This document shows, piece by piece, positions 1 through 10,044 of a DNA stretch of 64,000 bases. Both the position numbers and the translations under genes were made by a program. Every line of letters starts with the position of its first letter. The first letter of the stretch is position 1. Under the pieces are notes generated by a model. That model ran no database searches. It worked only from the letters and a program-made list of their open reading frames with translations, and was not told where the DNA came from. The DNA is from Medicago truncatula. Lineage: Eukaryota; Streptophyta; Magnoliopsida; Fabales; Fabaceae. The stretch covers positions 7,812,001-7,876,000 of the forward strand of contig NC_053049.1 of the NCBI RefSeq assembly GCF_003473485.1, in the 5' to 3' direction.

Positions 1-1293
1 TACACCAACAAAACAAGCCGTTAAGGGAGGAACACATCTTCAAGGATGAAAGTTGTAAGCTTATCTTGCTTAGGAGAGGTTGAAAAGCTATCCCAGTTTT
101 GTGGTATACCTAAACAAGGAGGTAATTTGCAGATATGACAATCTTCAGTATGTAGAGGAGCAATGTCAGCTGGGAGAAACATGGCTGTTTGATATTGCAG
201 TGGGAGAACAAAATATGGAGAAAACTTGGACACAATTCTAATGTTGACCAGTTATAATATAACAACTTCAAAGAATGACCGTGTAAACGTTGCTGTTTGT
301 TCTTGTTAACCTTCGTTTTCTCAAACCTCTGCCATCCAAATTCTGGGCACCGCCAACAACTGCAAGTCAGCTTTCGTCGCTATAGCAGTTGCCTGTTGTC
401 CTATTGCAGTTTCGCATACGTTTGTTAACCTTAGTTTTGCCAAAGAAACGGTTTTCACATTAAGGAGGATGAAATTTAACTTCTTTTTTTTTTTAATAAA
501 GGATGAAATTTAACTTGTTAATGCATGCATATACTTTCATAAATGATTCCATAAAGAAAAAAAAATTAAATATTATTATTAACAGAAAGTTTAATGAGTA
601 TAAAATTATTATTTTTGAATTGTGAAATTTAGTAAATACCAAGTTTAACGTTGTTGATTCTTCTTGACGTTCAATTTGGATAAGTTAATTTAGGTTTTTT
701 TTTTTTAATATTACTATGATTTTGTCAAAAAAAGAATTCAATTAAATACGATTGAATTGTAACTCACACAAATAATCATATATTTTCTTTTTGAATAACA
801 AATAATCATATCTTATCAAATAGATAATTATAAATGCAAGTATTTTATACAATGAAATATGATTAAATGCTTGTATAATTTTTTATATACAATTGATTCA
901 TAGGTATGAAACTATATCATTAATAAAGAGTTATCATTTTAGAAAAATGAGTTTAATGATTATTGTACATTAGTTAAAAAAATTGGAAAAAAAAGTAACA
1001 ATATAAAGTTTCAACTTATGTAAAATTATGTAAACTTTTATTTAAACATAAAAAAAATTAGCTTAGGAGAAGCACACTCTCATGTAAATTTCATATCAGC
1101 CGATTCTTGATTTAAAAAATTAAAAACTTTAGAGTAAAATTAAAATCATGTGTGAGCATCAGATTCAATCATATATTACATTTTTTTTTATGTAAAATTA
1201 TTAAAACTTAATTAATTTTCCATTTTTTATTTTGTACCGAAAAACATTATAGTCTTGATTTTGTAAAAATAAAGATAGCTCGCTAATTGTGGT
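1..1293. other. Intergenic, AT-rich, no supported gene
   Basis: AT-rich sequence upstream of the CCCH gene. A minus-strand open stretch (about 233 down to 21) has no ATG at its start; its first internal ATG lies about 17 codons in. It contains a possible donor (GTATAC, near 111). It could be an exon of a gene running off the left edge, but I recognise no family in it. Nothing else is visible beyond poly-A/T runs. Confidence 0.4.
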
Positions 1294-1419
1294 GTGTTAT
1301 TAATTGTTGCTAATTGTGTGCGAAATTCAAACCTTAATTCTACAACGGTCGAAAACCCAAAACGCTTCTTACACTCTTCTTCTTCCTCTGTTCCCAAAAC
1401 TCTGAACCAAATCATTTCA

Positions 1420-4400
1420 ATGGCAACCAAACAAGATTCACCAATGGAGCTTCACGAAATCATCACAGAATCTGAAGGATCCGATCCATATTCAGAATGC
1501 GACGATTCAGAAGAAGATCCTGATTTCGACATGCTTGAAGAAACCCATCGTAGCTTCTCCAATCTCTCAATCAAGAACAAGGCGAAAAAGCGGTAATATC
1601 ACAATTCACAATTCCATTGAAACCCATTTATAAAAATTTGATTTTTAAGGCTTATTTGTTGTTGATTTGGTGTTTTCAGCATAGTTGATGATAAGGGTCT
1701 GGCTGGTATTGAGATGAATTCAAAAGTGTTGGAGATGAATGCACCTTCTCTTGATGACGATGGTTTTGAAAAGGTTCAGAAAATAATTAAGGGTTGGTCT
1801 CCTTTCATTTGATGGTTCTCTCTTTTTTGTATCGTAAGGTGGAAGCTTTATTAATAGGGTGCTGTTTGGATAAAGCACTAATAGCATAAATGCTTATCAT
1901 ATAAGTTTATGGGTCCGTTTGTTACTGATTATAAAAAAATTGATTTTGATTCTCAATAATTTAGAGATTAATTTTTAGGAAAAGCAGAAGTTGTTTTTGT
2001 TAGAATGTGGTAATACACTCTCTGTTATTTCATTAAGAGCTTAGCCTTTATATAGGCAATAGGTACAAAGCATGTGTTGCTAGCAGCAACTACACTAAAC
2101 ACACTTAACAAACACTCCCTTAATCTGAGCTACAGACAAACTCAGATTACACAAACCAGAAAAAACAACAGGGAAACAAAATACAAACAAACTAAAATTC
2201 TGTCTTCTTCATTTCACAAACTCCAAGCCTTTCCCTAAGCTTGCAAAAACTCTCCAACTTCAAGGGTTTTGTGAAGATGTCAGCCAACTGGTTTTCTGAA
2301 GTACAATGCATCAATTCAATAGATGAACTGTTATCACAATAGATTTTGGTGCAGCTCCTTTGAGTTTGATAGAGATGATGAAGTATCTTCTTAAGCCATA
2401 TTCCTTGACAGGCACATGAAGATGCTGCCACAAATTCTGCTTCAGTAGTTGACAATGTAACAATAGCTTGTTTCTTTGAACTCCAAGATATTGCTCCAGA
2501 GCCAAATTTATACACATAGCCTGAAGTACTTTTCCTATCATCCAAATCTCCTGCATAATCAGAATCAGACCATCCTTCCAATTCACAGCTCATAGCACCC
2601 TTCTTGTACAAAATCCCATATTGCAAGGAACCTTTGAGGTATCTCAAAATGCGTTTTGCTGCAGCAAAATGCATTTCTGTTGGTTTTTCCATGTATCTGG
2701 CTATGAGACATACAACATAAGCAAGATCAGGTCTAGTAGCCAGAAGATACATCAAACAGCCTACCATTTGTTTGAAGTTAGTAGCATCCACCCTCTTTCC
2801 ATTATCATCCTTAGAAAGTCTGTTACCAGGGACAATAGGATTGCAAACCATATTGCACTGCTCCATACCAAACCTGGATAGTATTTCTTTGGCATATTTT
2901 TGTTGAGCAATGAATATTCCTTTAGTATCTTGTGTAACTTCCACACCAAGAAAATACCTCATCTTTCCCAAATCAGTCATGGCAAAGTTTTCCTTCATAG
3001 AACACTTGAAGCTATCAATTAATTCCTCACAATTTCCAGTGTATATGAGATCATCCACATACAAACTGACAACTAGGATCTTATTTTCAACATGCTTTAC
3101 AAACAGAGTATGTTCATGAGGGCATTTTTCAAAATTTTCTTTGCAGAAATAAGCTTCTATTTTACTATACCAGGCTCTAGGTGCCTGTTTCAAACCATAG
3201 AGTGCCTTCTTCAGTTTATAGACACAATTGTTATTTCCCTTTTGATATCCCATTGGCTGCTCAACATACACATCTTCCACTAATTCACCATGCAGAAAAG
3301 CACTCTTCACATCTATCTGATATACTCCCCATTCTTTATAGGCTGCAAGAGACAAAATAGTTCTTATGGTGTCCCATCTTGCCACTGGTGCAAAAACTTC
3401 ATTATAGTCAATACCATACTGCTGAGAATATCCTTTAGCTACCAGCCTAGCTTTGTATTTTTCTACTTCTCCTTTTTCATTAAGTTTAGTCTTGTAAATC
3501 CACTTTACACCTATCTTCTTAGCTTCTGAAGGTAGGTTAGTGAGTTCCCATGTATTATTCCTTTCAATAGCATCAATTTCTTGATCCATAGCCTTTCTCC
3601 ACTCTTCATGTCTGACAGCTTCTTCAGATGTGATTGGATCACTGCTGGTACTGAAGATAGCCAAATTGTGTAACCCAGCTTCCTCTTCCATTTCCTGACC
3701 AGTCACATAGTCATCTAAGTAGCTGGGTTTTCTCCTTAATCTTGTAGGATGAGTATCATCATTATTATCTGTTTCATCATTGTCTTCATTTTCATGTTCA
3801 CTGCCTGATGACTGACTACTGCTATTAGGAGCTATTTCACCAATTTCTTCATGAATTTCTTCATTGTTTACACTATTTCCATCTTCACCTTCAATTGCTA
3901 TAACTTCTGGTATGGATTTTTCATTCCATTTCCACCCTTTGTTCTCTTCAAATACCACATCTCTGCTGACAATTATCTTTTTCTCTATGGGATCATAAAG
4001 CTTATAAGCTTTGGATTCTTCACTGACACCAAGGTGAACACATTTTTTACTCTTGTCATCCAACTTCTTTCTATGAACATCTGGGATATGTACATGAGCA
4101 ATACATCCGAACACTCTGAAGTGTTTTACTGAGGGTTTCTTACCACTCCATGCTTCCTCAGGAGTGATATCTTTTACTGACAAAGTAGGACTTCTATTCA
4201 TCACATAGGTAGCCCAATTAACTGCTTCAGGCCAGAATAATTTTGGGACATCTCTTCCTGCAAGCAAGCATCTTACAATGTTCATAATGGTTCTGTTCTT
4301 TCTCTCAGATACACCATTTTGCTGGGGTGTGTAAGCAGTTGTCAGTTGTCTCTTGATTCCTTCAATACTGCAGAATTCATTAAAAGAGTTTAAAGTAAAT

Positions 4401-7400
4401 TCTCCTCCTCTATCAGTTCTCAAACATAGAATTCTGCATCCTGACTCTCTTTCAACAGCAGCTTTATACTTTCTGAATGTTTCAAAGACACTTGCCTTGT
4501 CTTGCAAGAAATAAACCCAAGTCTTTCTAGTAAAGTCATCAATGAATGTGATGAAGTACCTATTTCCACCATTGGATTGTGGATTAATAGGTCCACACAA
4601 ATCACTATGAATTAGTTCAAGTTTCATAGTAGCCCTCCATTTTGCAGTTTTTGGAATTGGTTCTCTATGTTGTTTTCCAACCATACACTTTGAGCATATG
4701 TCAGATTCCTCCTTCAGTTCAGGAAAATCCTTCACCATTTCCTTCTTTATTAGAGTATTTAAGCCTTTGAAACTTAAATGCCCATATCTGTCATGCCATA
4801 GTTGAGTTTCATTTTCACTTGAAACCTTCAAACATCTTGGAATGATTACATGTGCATAGATGATATACATCCTATTGGCAGGCATTTGTGTTGACATGAT
4901 TAACCCTTTTTCTTTATGAAACACTTTGCACATATCTTTTTGAAACACAATTGTGAGATTTTTCTGTTGAAGTTGTCCTATACTCAACAGATTATTACTA
5001 AGTCCAGGCAAATAATGAACATCAGTAATAATTTGTGCAATTCCTCCAACAAACAACTTCAGATTCCCTTTTCCCATAACTTGCATCTTTGAATCATTCC
5101 CTAGCTTCACTGATGCTCTAAAGCTATCATCAAAATCAAACAACCATTCTTTTGTTCCTACCATATGATTGCTGCAGCCAGAATCAAGAAACCATACCTC
5201 ATCAGCAGCTTGATCTGTGAATTCTTGCTTTGCCATCAATAGCATTTCTTCACTATCATCAAATTCAGCATAGTTAGCATCATTTTCCTCCCAAGTGGGA
5301 CACTCACTCTGATAATGGCCAAGTTTGTGACACTTGAAGCATTCAATGAGTTCTTTATTGACTCTTCCTCTACCACGGCCTCCACGACCTCTTTGACCAG
5401 TTCTTGCTCCTCTGCCCCTCCCATAGCTTCTTGCAGATTGAGACACCTTCAATGCTTGTTCTTCTTCCTTCAAGTGTTGAACTTGCATTCTTTGTTCATG
5501 AACAAGAAGACTGCTTTGTAGCTCATCTATACTGAGGGTAGTTACATCATTGGATTCTTCAATGGAGCACACTACGTAATTGAAATTTGAAGTCATAGAA
5601 CGTAACACCTTTTCCACAATTACGGTTTGTTCCAATCTTTCCCCATGTGATGTCATGCGGTTTGCAATCGCTAGAGTTCTTCCAATGTAATCATTCACAG
5701 ATTCACCTTCTTTCATTGCAAGAACTTCAAATTCACGACGGAGGGTTTGGAATTGAGCTCTTTTAACTTTTGTTGAACCTTGATACTTTCTGCGCATGCA
5801 ATCCCAGATATCTTTGGCATTATCTCGAACAAGAATGGTTTCCATGATTGAACGATCAATAGATTGAAAAAGATAATTCTTCGCTTTCAAATCACACAGT
5901 TTACTTTCATCTGCAAGCTTTCGTTGTTCTGGTGTTGTTGCATTGACAGGAGCAACGGTAACACCATTCTCAATGAGATGCCAATATTCTTTAGAGCGAA
6001 GAAGATTCTCCATTAACATGGACCAGTGATCATAGAATCCATCAAACTTGGGAATGGAAGGTTGAAGAAACGAGGAGGATTCCGTCATGATTGGAAATTG
6101 CAGAAAATTGAAGAAAGATTAAAGGAAGAAAATGACCGGAGACACCGTAACCAATTGTGTTACCACCGTAACGAACTTGTAGCAAACTCTCACCACCGTA
6201 ACAAACTACTTCTCCAAATGAAACTGCGTTTATCTATTTGGAGGAAGAAACTCACACTCACAGGACCCCTTAAGGCTCCTGATACCACTTGTTAGAATAT
6301 GGTAATACACTCTCTGTTATTTCATTAAGAGCTTAGCCTTTATATAGGCAATAGGTACAAAGCGTGTGTTGCAAGCAGCAACTACACTAAACACACTTAA
6401 CAGTTTTGTGTTTTTTAACCGGAATGAAAATCACTTTTTTAAATAAATCAATGAAAAATAATTTTCTGACTATGATCAACTTCTCATTTGAAGTGGTTTT
6501 TAGATTATTTTTTCTTCAGATTCTCATTTTTTTGAAAATCTGTGACAGATGGATGAAAATTTCTAAAAGTAATTATTTTTGTCTAAAAAAATGATTTTCT
6601 CATGAAAAAAGTTGTAACAAACGGCCTATATGTATGAGCTATTTTCTATAACAAAAGATATAATAAAGTCAAATTGATTTTATATAAGGTATAAGCAGTT
6701 TTACAAGCAATCCTCAAGCTTATGGATATGTCATTAGTTGTTTTCACAAGTTCTCCCAAATAGTCTCACTAGTGCTTATGCCAGTAGAAAAGGTAAAATA
6801 AGTTAATTTAAAAGAAAACCTAGATAGTTATCTATGTATATCCTTATGTGAACAAGCCTTGAGTAGTACTAGTTAGAACCTACTGGATAAACAACTTAAA
6901 CATATAAACACTTTTGCATAAGTTATCGTGGCGAGCTAGTGGAAATAAGCTATAAACCGCTCATGAAATTTTGTTTCCATAAGCTTTCTCAAACGGTCTC
7001 ATAAGTGCTTATGCAAGTAGATAAACTTAAAAATTTCAAATACTGAGATAGAATTTCTTAAATGCTGCTCATAGATGGTTCTCTCATTGCTTTTGGTTTG
7101 CACTTTGCAGCTGGACTCGTAGAGAAATTGAAAGTGGATGAATGCAAGATGTATTTGAAGAAGAGTGGTCTGAGGCTAACTGGGAATAAGGACACACTTA
7201 TCCAGCGTATAAAGGAGCATCAAGAGTAATTATTTCTTTTGTGTAAAAAAGAGTTTTTGTTTTTCAACAATTGTATTGTTTCTCTGATTATGTGAGATTT
7301 TTCAGGATTATAAATGGTGGAGGGGAGAATAAGTACCCGCCTCATAGCTTTGTGTTGAATTGCAAAGGTGACTGTATTTCTAATTTCTATAATATGTTGA

Positions 7401-9452
7401 TTTGATATAAAATTTCCAAACAAAATTATTGCTTTCAAATTAACGTAATATATTCTTAATTGATTTCCTTCTGATATATGTTTAAAAGAAATATTATGTT
7501 GCTGTACTCAAAACCCAGTATCTCCATATTCGTAAGAACTTTGCTATGTTATGTTCAAACAATTTTTGTAATGCACTGATATCCCCTAGACATGTAATCA
7601 CTGTCTCTTGTGTTTGTTGGTGCTCTCCTAAAATGCTTAAGGCCTTATTTTTATGTTTTATCTTTCATTATCTCAGGCTTCAATATCTGAAAAAAAATTC
7701 TTTATGCAGGTGATGCATGCACCGGTGATGTTGTTTTGTTTGAGCAAAATGTTTATGAAATGTAAGCTTTTATTTTTGTTTTTATTTGTCTTAATGCATG
7801 ATGGATGATGACATGGCACACTGGTGTACTACATTTATACGAGTTTATGAAAGCTCAACATACACAACATTGTTATCCTAAATGCACATGTCATTGGATG
7901 AATGATGTTAGTTAAAACCTTCAAGTTTCCTTATCAGAATTGGTTTTCTCAGGTTCAACATAGCATCCAGGAGTGGCGGCGGTCCACCGTGTGGCAAAAG
8001 GATTGTTGCAGGCAGCATAGTGAAAGAAAGCTATGGTGCTGCTAAACAACAGCATACATTTACTGTGAGTTAAAGTTTTAGATAGTTTCTCCAAAATAGA
8101 TTATATTCTGTGGTATGGTAAATAGATTGTATTCTTATTCTATGGTTGTTATATAAGCTTATGTAAATCAAGCAGAGTTACTGTTATACAGATATTAATA
8201 TCAACAATTGGAGTACCAGGCTTCATAAATATTTAGAGTTGTAGCCTCCAATTTTTAGGAGGGTCACACGGACACGTAGAAACCAGTGCTAATTTTAGAA
8301 ATTGAAAGTTCCTGAATGTAACCATATGTGTCGATGTTGGACAATGAAGCTAAAATGTTGACGCTACAATAGCAGAATAATTTATTGAGTTATATTTGAA
8401 CCATTTTTTTATTCTTATGCATCTGTTGTCCTTTTCTGATACAGATTGAAGTGCTGTGGAGCAAGGGAGAAAAGCCTCTCCCTCCCCTTCACCCCTTACT
8501 GATTAAGGGTCGAAACCTTTATCGGTTGAAGACTTTGAGACAGGTTCCTCATTTGCGCAGCATTGCTTCTTCTGATATCATTGCGTTGTTGTTCTTTCGA
8601 TATTCATTATGTCCTTGTCTTTAATTTTAGAAATGGGAAGATGAAGGGAAAAGGCAAAAACTGTTAATGGAAAAACACTCGCGAGGATCCGTTGCTAGGG
8701 CAGACAGGGAAGCAAGGATACAGGAAAAGGAGATGAGAAAATCAATGAAGGAAAATAGGTATTTCATATGATTTTAGATTTAATGTATCTTGTATTGCAA
8801 GTTTCTTTCAATATGAATACTCATATGTTTTATGTTTGCAAAATAATGTAATATAATACTTGCTATTTGCACATTCAGGATCTCCAAAAAGGATTCAGCA
8901 AAGAACCAATTCCAATCACATTCAACCATGGCAAGGTCACAAAATCAACCTCAAGAAACAACAACTGTATTCATTAATCCAAAAAAAACCGAATTTCCAT
9001 CCCAACACTCAGCTTTATCAACACCGGCAATTGTAAATAAACCAGCAGCTGTAACTGAACAGCGTGTTCAGCCTACATATTCTCGAACTGTCGTAATGGG
9101 ATCAGACCAGCTCAGAAATTCAGGAAAATCATCTTTTATCGCAAACAACTATTATGCTGACTACCATTACAGAGACAACCCAACTAGTACTGCTGAGAGA
9201 TACAATGCTTTCATTGCTGAGACAAACAGGAGAGCTTCTTACCAAAGGAAGCCTTTGACAAGTGCAAATCACTTTGTTCCACGTTCGGCAAATGCAAACC
9301 ACTTTGTTCCACGTTCAGAAAATGCAAATCACATGCATACATCGATCTCAAATAGAGAAAGCTATCAGCAAAAACAGTTTTGTAGACATTTTGCTCGTGG
9401 AAGGTGCCATTATGGAGATAACTGCAAATTCTTACATGGTTCGAGAGATTAA
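1420..9452 (+). CDS. SAP and CCCH zinc-finger protein (AtC3H62-like), 475 aa, 9 exons
   Basis: Exons: 1420-1592, 1680-1792, 7111-7225, 7306-7367, 7710-7761, 7953-8064, 8445-8543, 8631-8758, 8879-9452. All introns are GT-AG, the phases are consistent, and the sum is 476 codons including the stop. The N-terminus is acidic (about residues 12-45). A SAP-type helix-extension-helix lies at about 96-134 (LVEKLKVDECKMYLKKSGL), known in other proteins for DNA/chromatin or RNA contact. A conserved plant domain of unknown function follows (about 145-280; GDVVLFEQ, GPPCGKRIVAGSIVKESYG). A basic, charged helix comes next. At the C-terminus is one CCCH finger, C453-x7-C461-x5-C467-x3-H471, which fits RNA or DNA binding. 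This order matches plant 'zinc finger CCCH domain-containing protein 62'. The ATG at 1420 was chosen because it opens the acidic N-terminus; an in-frame upstream extension from 1294 begins at a non-ATG codon (leucine-type) and is probably 5' UTR. Intron 2 (1793-7110) carries nested transposons. Likely a nuclear nucleic-acid-binding regulator; its targets are unknown. Confidence 0.9.
1998..2110 (-). repeat. 3' LTR of the copia element
   Basis: 113-bp repeat with TG...CA ends on either strand, matching 6290-6402 except at three sites. It contains TTTATATAGG, which on the minus strand could be a TATA-like motif. Confidence 0.93.
2111..2123 (-). other. Polypurine tract of the copia element
   Basis: The minus strand reads TTAAGGGAGTGTT directly before the 3' LTR, the usual place and composition for the plus-strand primer in Tork-type elements. 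Confidence 0.75.
2192..6088 (-). CDS. Copia gag-pol polyprotein, 1298 aa, RNase H partly deleted
   Basis: A single open frame from the ATG at 6088. Gag (UBN2-like) spans about 1-235; a GR-rich stretch at 220-243 precedes the CCHC knuckle C250-x2-C253-x4-H258-x4-C263. The aspartic protease has its D-S-G triad at 302-304. The integrase has HHCC residues H432, H437, C465, C468 and catalytic D496, D559, E595 (last spacing 35). Reverse transcriptase covers about 850-1090 with Y-V-D-D at 1010-1013. RNase H starts near 1170 (D-S-D-Y-A-G, T-E-A-E, C-D-N at 1251-1253). After C-D-N-S-S the protein jumps to H-C-T-S-E-N-Q-L-A-D. The family normally has about 35 residues here, including the conserved S-K-H-I segment, so the fourth RNase H region is missing in frame. 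There are no stops or frameshifts. Without RNase H help in trans the element may not replicate. Confidence 0.93.
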   Translation of the reverse strand: MTESSSFLQPSIPKFDGFYDHWSMLMENLLRSKEYWHLIENGVTVAPVNATTPEQRKLADESKLCDLKAKNYLFQSIDRSIMETILVRDNAKDIWDCMRRKYQGSTKVKRAQFQTLRREFEVLAMKEGESVNDYIGRTLAIANRMTSHGERLEQTVIVEKVLRSMTSNFNYVVCSIEESNDVTTLSIDELQSSLLVHEQRMQVQHLKEEEQALKVSQSARSYGRGRGARTGQRGRGGRGRGRVNKELIECFKCHKLGHYQSECPTWEENDANYAEFDDSEEMLLMAKQEFTDQAADEVWFLDSGCSNHMVGTKEWLFDFDDSFRASVKLGNDSKMQVMGKGNLKLFVGGIAQIITDVHYLPGLSNNLLSIGQLQQKNLTIVFQKDMCKVFHKEKGLIMSTQMPANRMYIIYAHVIIPRCLKVSSENETQLWHDRYGHLSFKGLNTLIKKEMVKDFPELKEESDICSKCMVGKQHREPIPKTAKWRATMKLELIHSDLCGPINPQSNGGNRYFITFIDDFTRKTWVYFLQDKASVFETFRKYKAAVERESGCRILCLRTDRGGEFTLNSFNEFCSIEGIKRQLTTAYTPQQNGVSERKNRTIMNIVRCLLAGRDVPKLFWPEAVNWATYVMNRSPTLSVKDITPEEAWSGKKPSVKHFRVFGCIAHVHIPDVHRKKLDDKSKKCVHLGVSEESKAYKLYDPIEKKIIVSRDVVFEENKGWKWNEKSIPEVIAIEGEDGNSVNNEEIHEEIGEIAPNSSSQSSGSEHENEDNDETDNNDDTHPTRLRRKPSYLDDYVTGQEMEEEAGLHNLAIFSTSSDPITSEEAVRHEEWRKAMDQEIDAIERNNTWELTNLPSEAKKIGVKWIYKTKLNEKGEVEKYKARLVAKGYSQQYGIDYNEVFAPVARWDTIRTILSLAAYKEWGVYQIDVKSAFLHGELVEDVYVEQPMGYQKGNNNCVYKLKKALYGLKQAPRAWYSKIEAYFCKENFEKCPHEHTLFVKHVENKILVVSLYVDDLIYTGNCEELIDSFKCSMKENFAMTDLGKMRYFLGVEVTQDTKGIFIAQQKYAKEILSRFGMEQCNMVCNPIVPGNRLSKDDNGKRVDATNFKQMVGCLMYLLATRPDLAYVVCLIARYMEKPTEMHFAAAKRILRYLKGSLQYGILYKKGAMSCELEGWSDSDYAGDLDDRKSTSGYVYKFGSGAISWSSKKQAIVTLSTTEAEFVAASSCACQGIWLKKILHHLYQTQRSCTKIYCDNSSSIELMHCTSENQLADIFTKPLKLESFCKLRERLGVCEMKKTEF
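6274..6287 (-). other. Primer-binding site of the copia element
   Basis: The minus strand reads TGGTATCAGGAGCC two bases after the 5' LTR. It matches the 3' end of plant initiator tRNA-Met (TGGTATCAGAGC) apart from an extra G. Confidence 0.85.
6290..6402 (-). repeat. 5' LTR of the copia element
   Basis: 113 bp, the partner of 1998-2110. It lies next to the primer-binding site at 6274-6287. At 113 bp it is short for a copia LTR. Confidence 0.93.
6895..7036. mobile_element. Second fragment of the old MITE family
   Basis: The stretch from about TTGCATAAGTTATCG to GCAAGTAGATAAACTT repeats the terminal part of the 31725-31945 element, including TCTCAAACGGTCTCATAAG. It lies just before exon 3 of the CCCH gene. 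Confidence 0.5.
9262..9333 (+). repeat. 30-bp tandem repeat in last exon of the CCCH gene
   Basis: Two near-identical 30-bp units encode NHFVPRSANA and NHFVPRSENA, followed by the start of a third (NHMHT). The repeat keeps the reading frame and lies in the low-complexity linker before the CCCH finger. Confidence 0.75.
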
Positions 9453-10044
9453 GGGAAATCAGGAACCCATGAAGTGGCATAGTTTCATAGATGTTGAGAC
9501 CAAAATTAAAATTTTGCTCTATTATCCATGTTACTGTGGTCTGTCCTTTCTCAGGATAGATATTTTGGTATCATAATTAAATTTTCTTTTTTAAAATTGA
9601 AAAGTTGATCTAATGTTTTATTTAGTATTAAACTTGTTATTCTGGCGTTTTTCTGTGTGACGCTTGAGTTAAAAGTTCTTGGTGAATATATCAAATCTAT
9701 TAAATTGTTTGTTGTTTTATTGTAACAAAACATATCTAATTTTTCATATTTCAAATACATGTTAATATGTACCGTTAAACGACATAGCTATACATGTTAA
9801 ACCCTCTAAAATGTTGTATATATATGACAAGATAGTCAAATTCAATAGTTGAATTAGCAAAAATTCACATTCTTGTTTATAAAGTAATTATAGGTGATAC
9901 TATATTAAGTTTGACTCTTAATATGAACGGATTCAATGCAACACTACTAATTGATATTGTTTTAATGGAAACTAATTTAGACAACAACATAGTGAATGTA
10001 GGGTATGTTAGCAATGAAGTGGGGAAATATCATAGGAATTCCTT
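9453..10044. other. 3' flank of the CCCH gene, no gene seen
   Basis: AT-rich sequence following the stop codon. It should hold the CCCH 3' UTR and poly(A) region. No domain-bearing frame or repeat was recognised. Confidence 0.5.

Larger units (their letters stand above)
1998..6402 (-). mobile_element. Ty1/copia (Tork-type) LTR retrotransposon, structurally complete
   Basis: Bounded by two 113-bp direct repeats (1998-2110 and 6290-6402) that start TGTTAG and end TTAACA, differing at three positions. A 5-bp duplication GTTTT flanks the element (1993-1997 and 6403-6407). Read on the minus strand, the order is LTR, primer-binding site, one gag-pol frame, polypurine tract, LTR. It lies antisense to the host gene in intron 2. 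The low LTR divergence (3/113) points to a fairly recent insertion; a date would need a local substitution rate. Confidence 0.95.
1911..6626. mobile_element. Tourist/Harbinger-like MITE (about 300 bp without the nested copia)
   Basis: The left end GGGTCCGTTTGTTAC and the right end GTAACAAACGGCC are inverted copies with a small indel. The trinucleotide TAT occurs on both sides (1908-1910 and 6627-6629), as expected of a 3-bp target duplication. The GG(G/T)CCGTTTG terminus resembles PIF/Harbinger-derived MITEs. The copia element at 1998-6402 is inserted inside it. Confidence 0.6.
1856..6800. mobile_element. Old MITE-like element, interrupted by later insertions
   Basis: The flanks 1856-1910 and 6627-6800 align, in order, with the reverse complement of the element at 31725-31945. 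Shared landmarks are ATCATATAAG, the run AATAAAGTCAAATTG, and CTCCCAAA(T/C)AGTCTCA. The alignment is broken exactly where the Harbinger-like MITE (1911-6626) sits, so this is the oldest layer of the nest. The outer ends are diffuse and approximate. Confidence 0.6.

Noticed and set aside
3851-4132. Plus-strand open frame inside the copia element
   Set aside because: It is the antisense shadow of gag-pol, Phe/Ile-rich with no domain; other plus-strand frames across 2621-6295 are the same.
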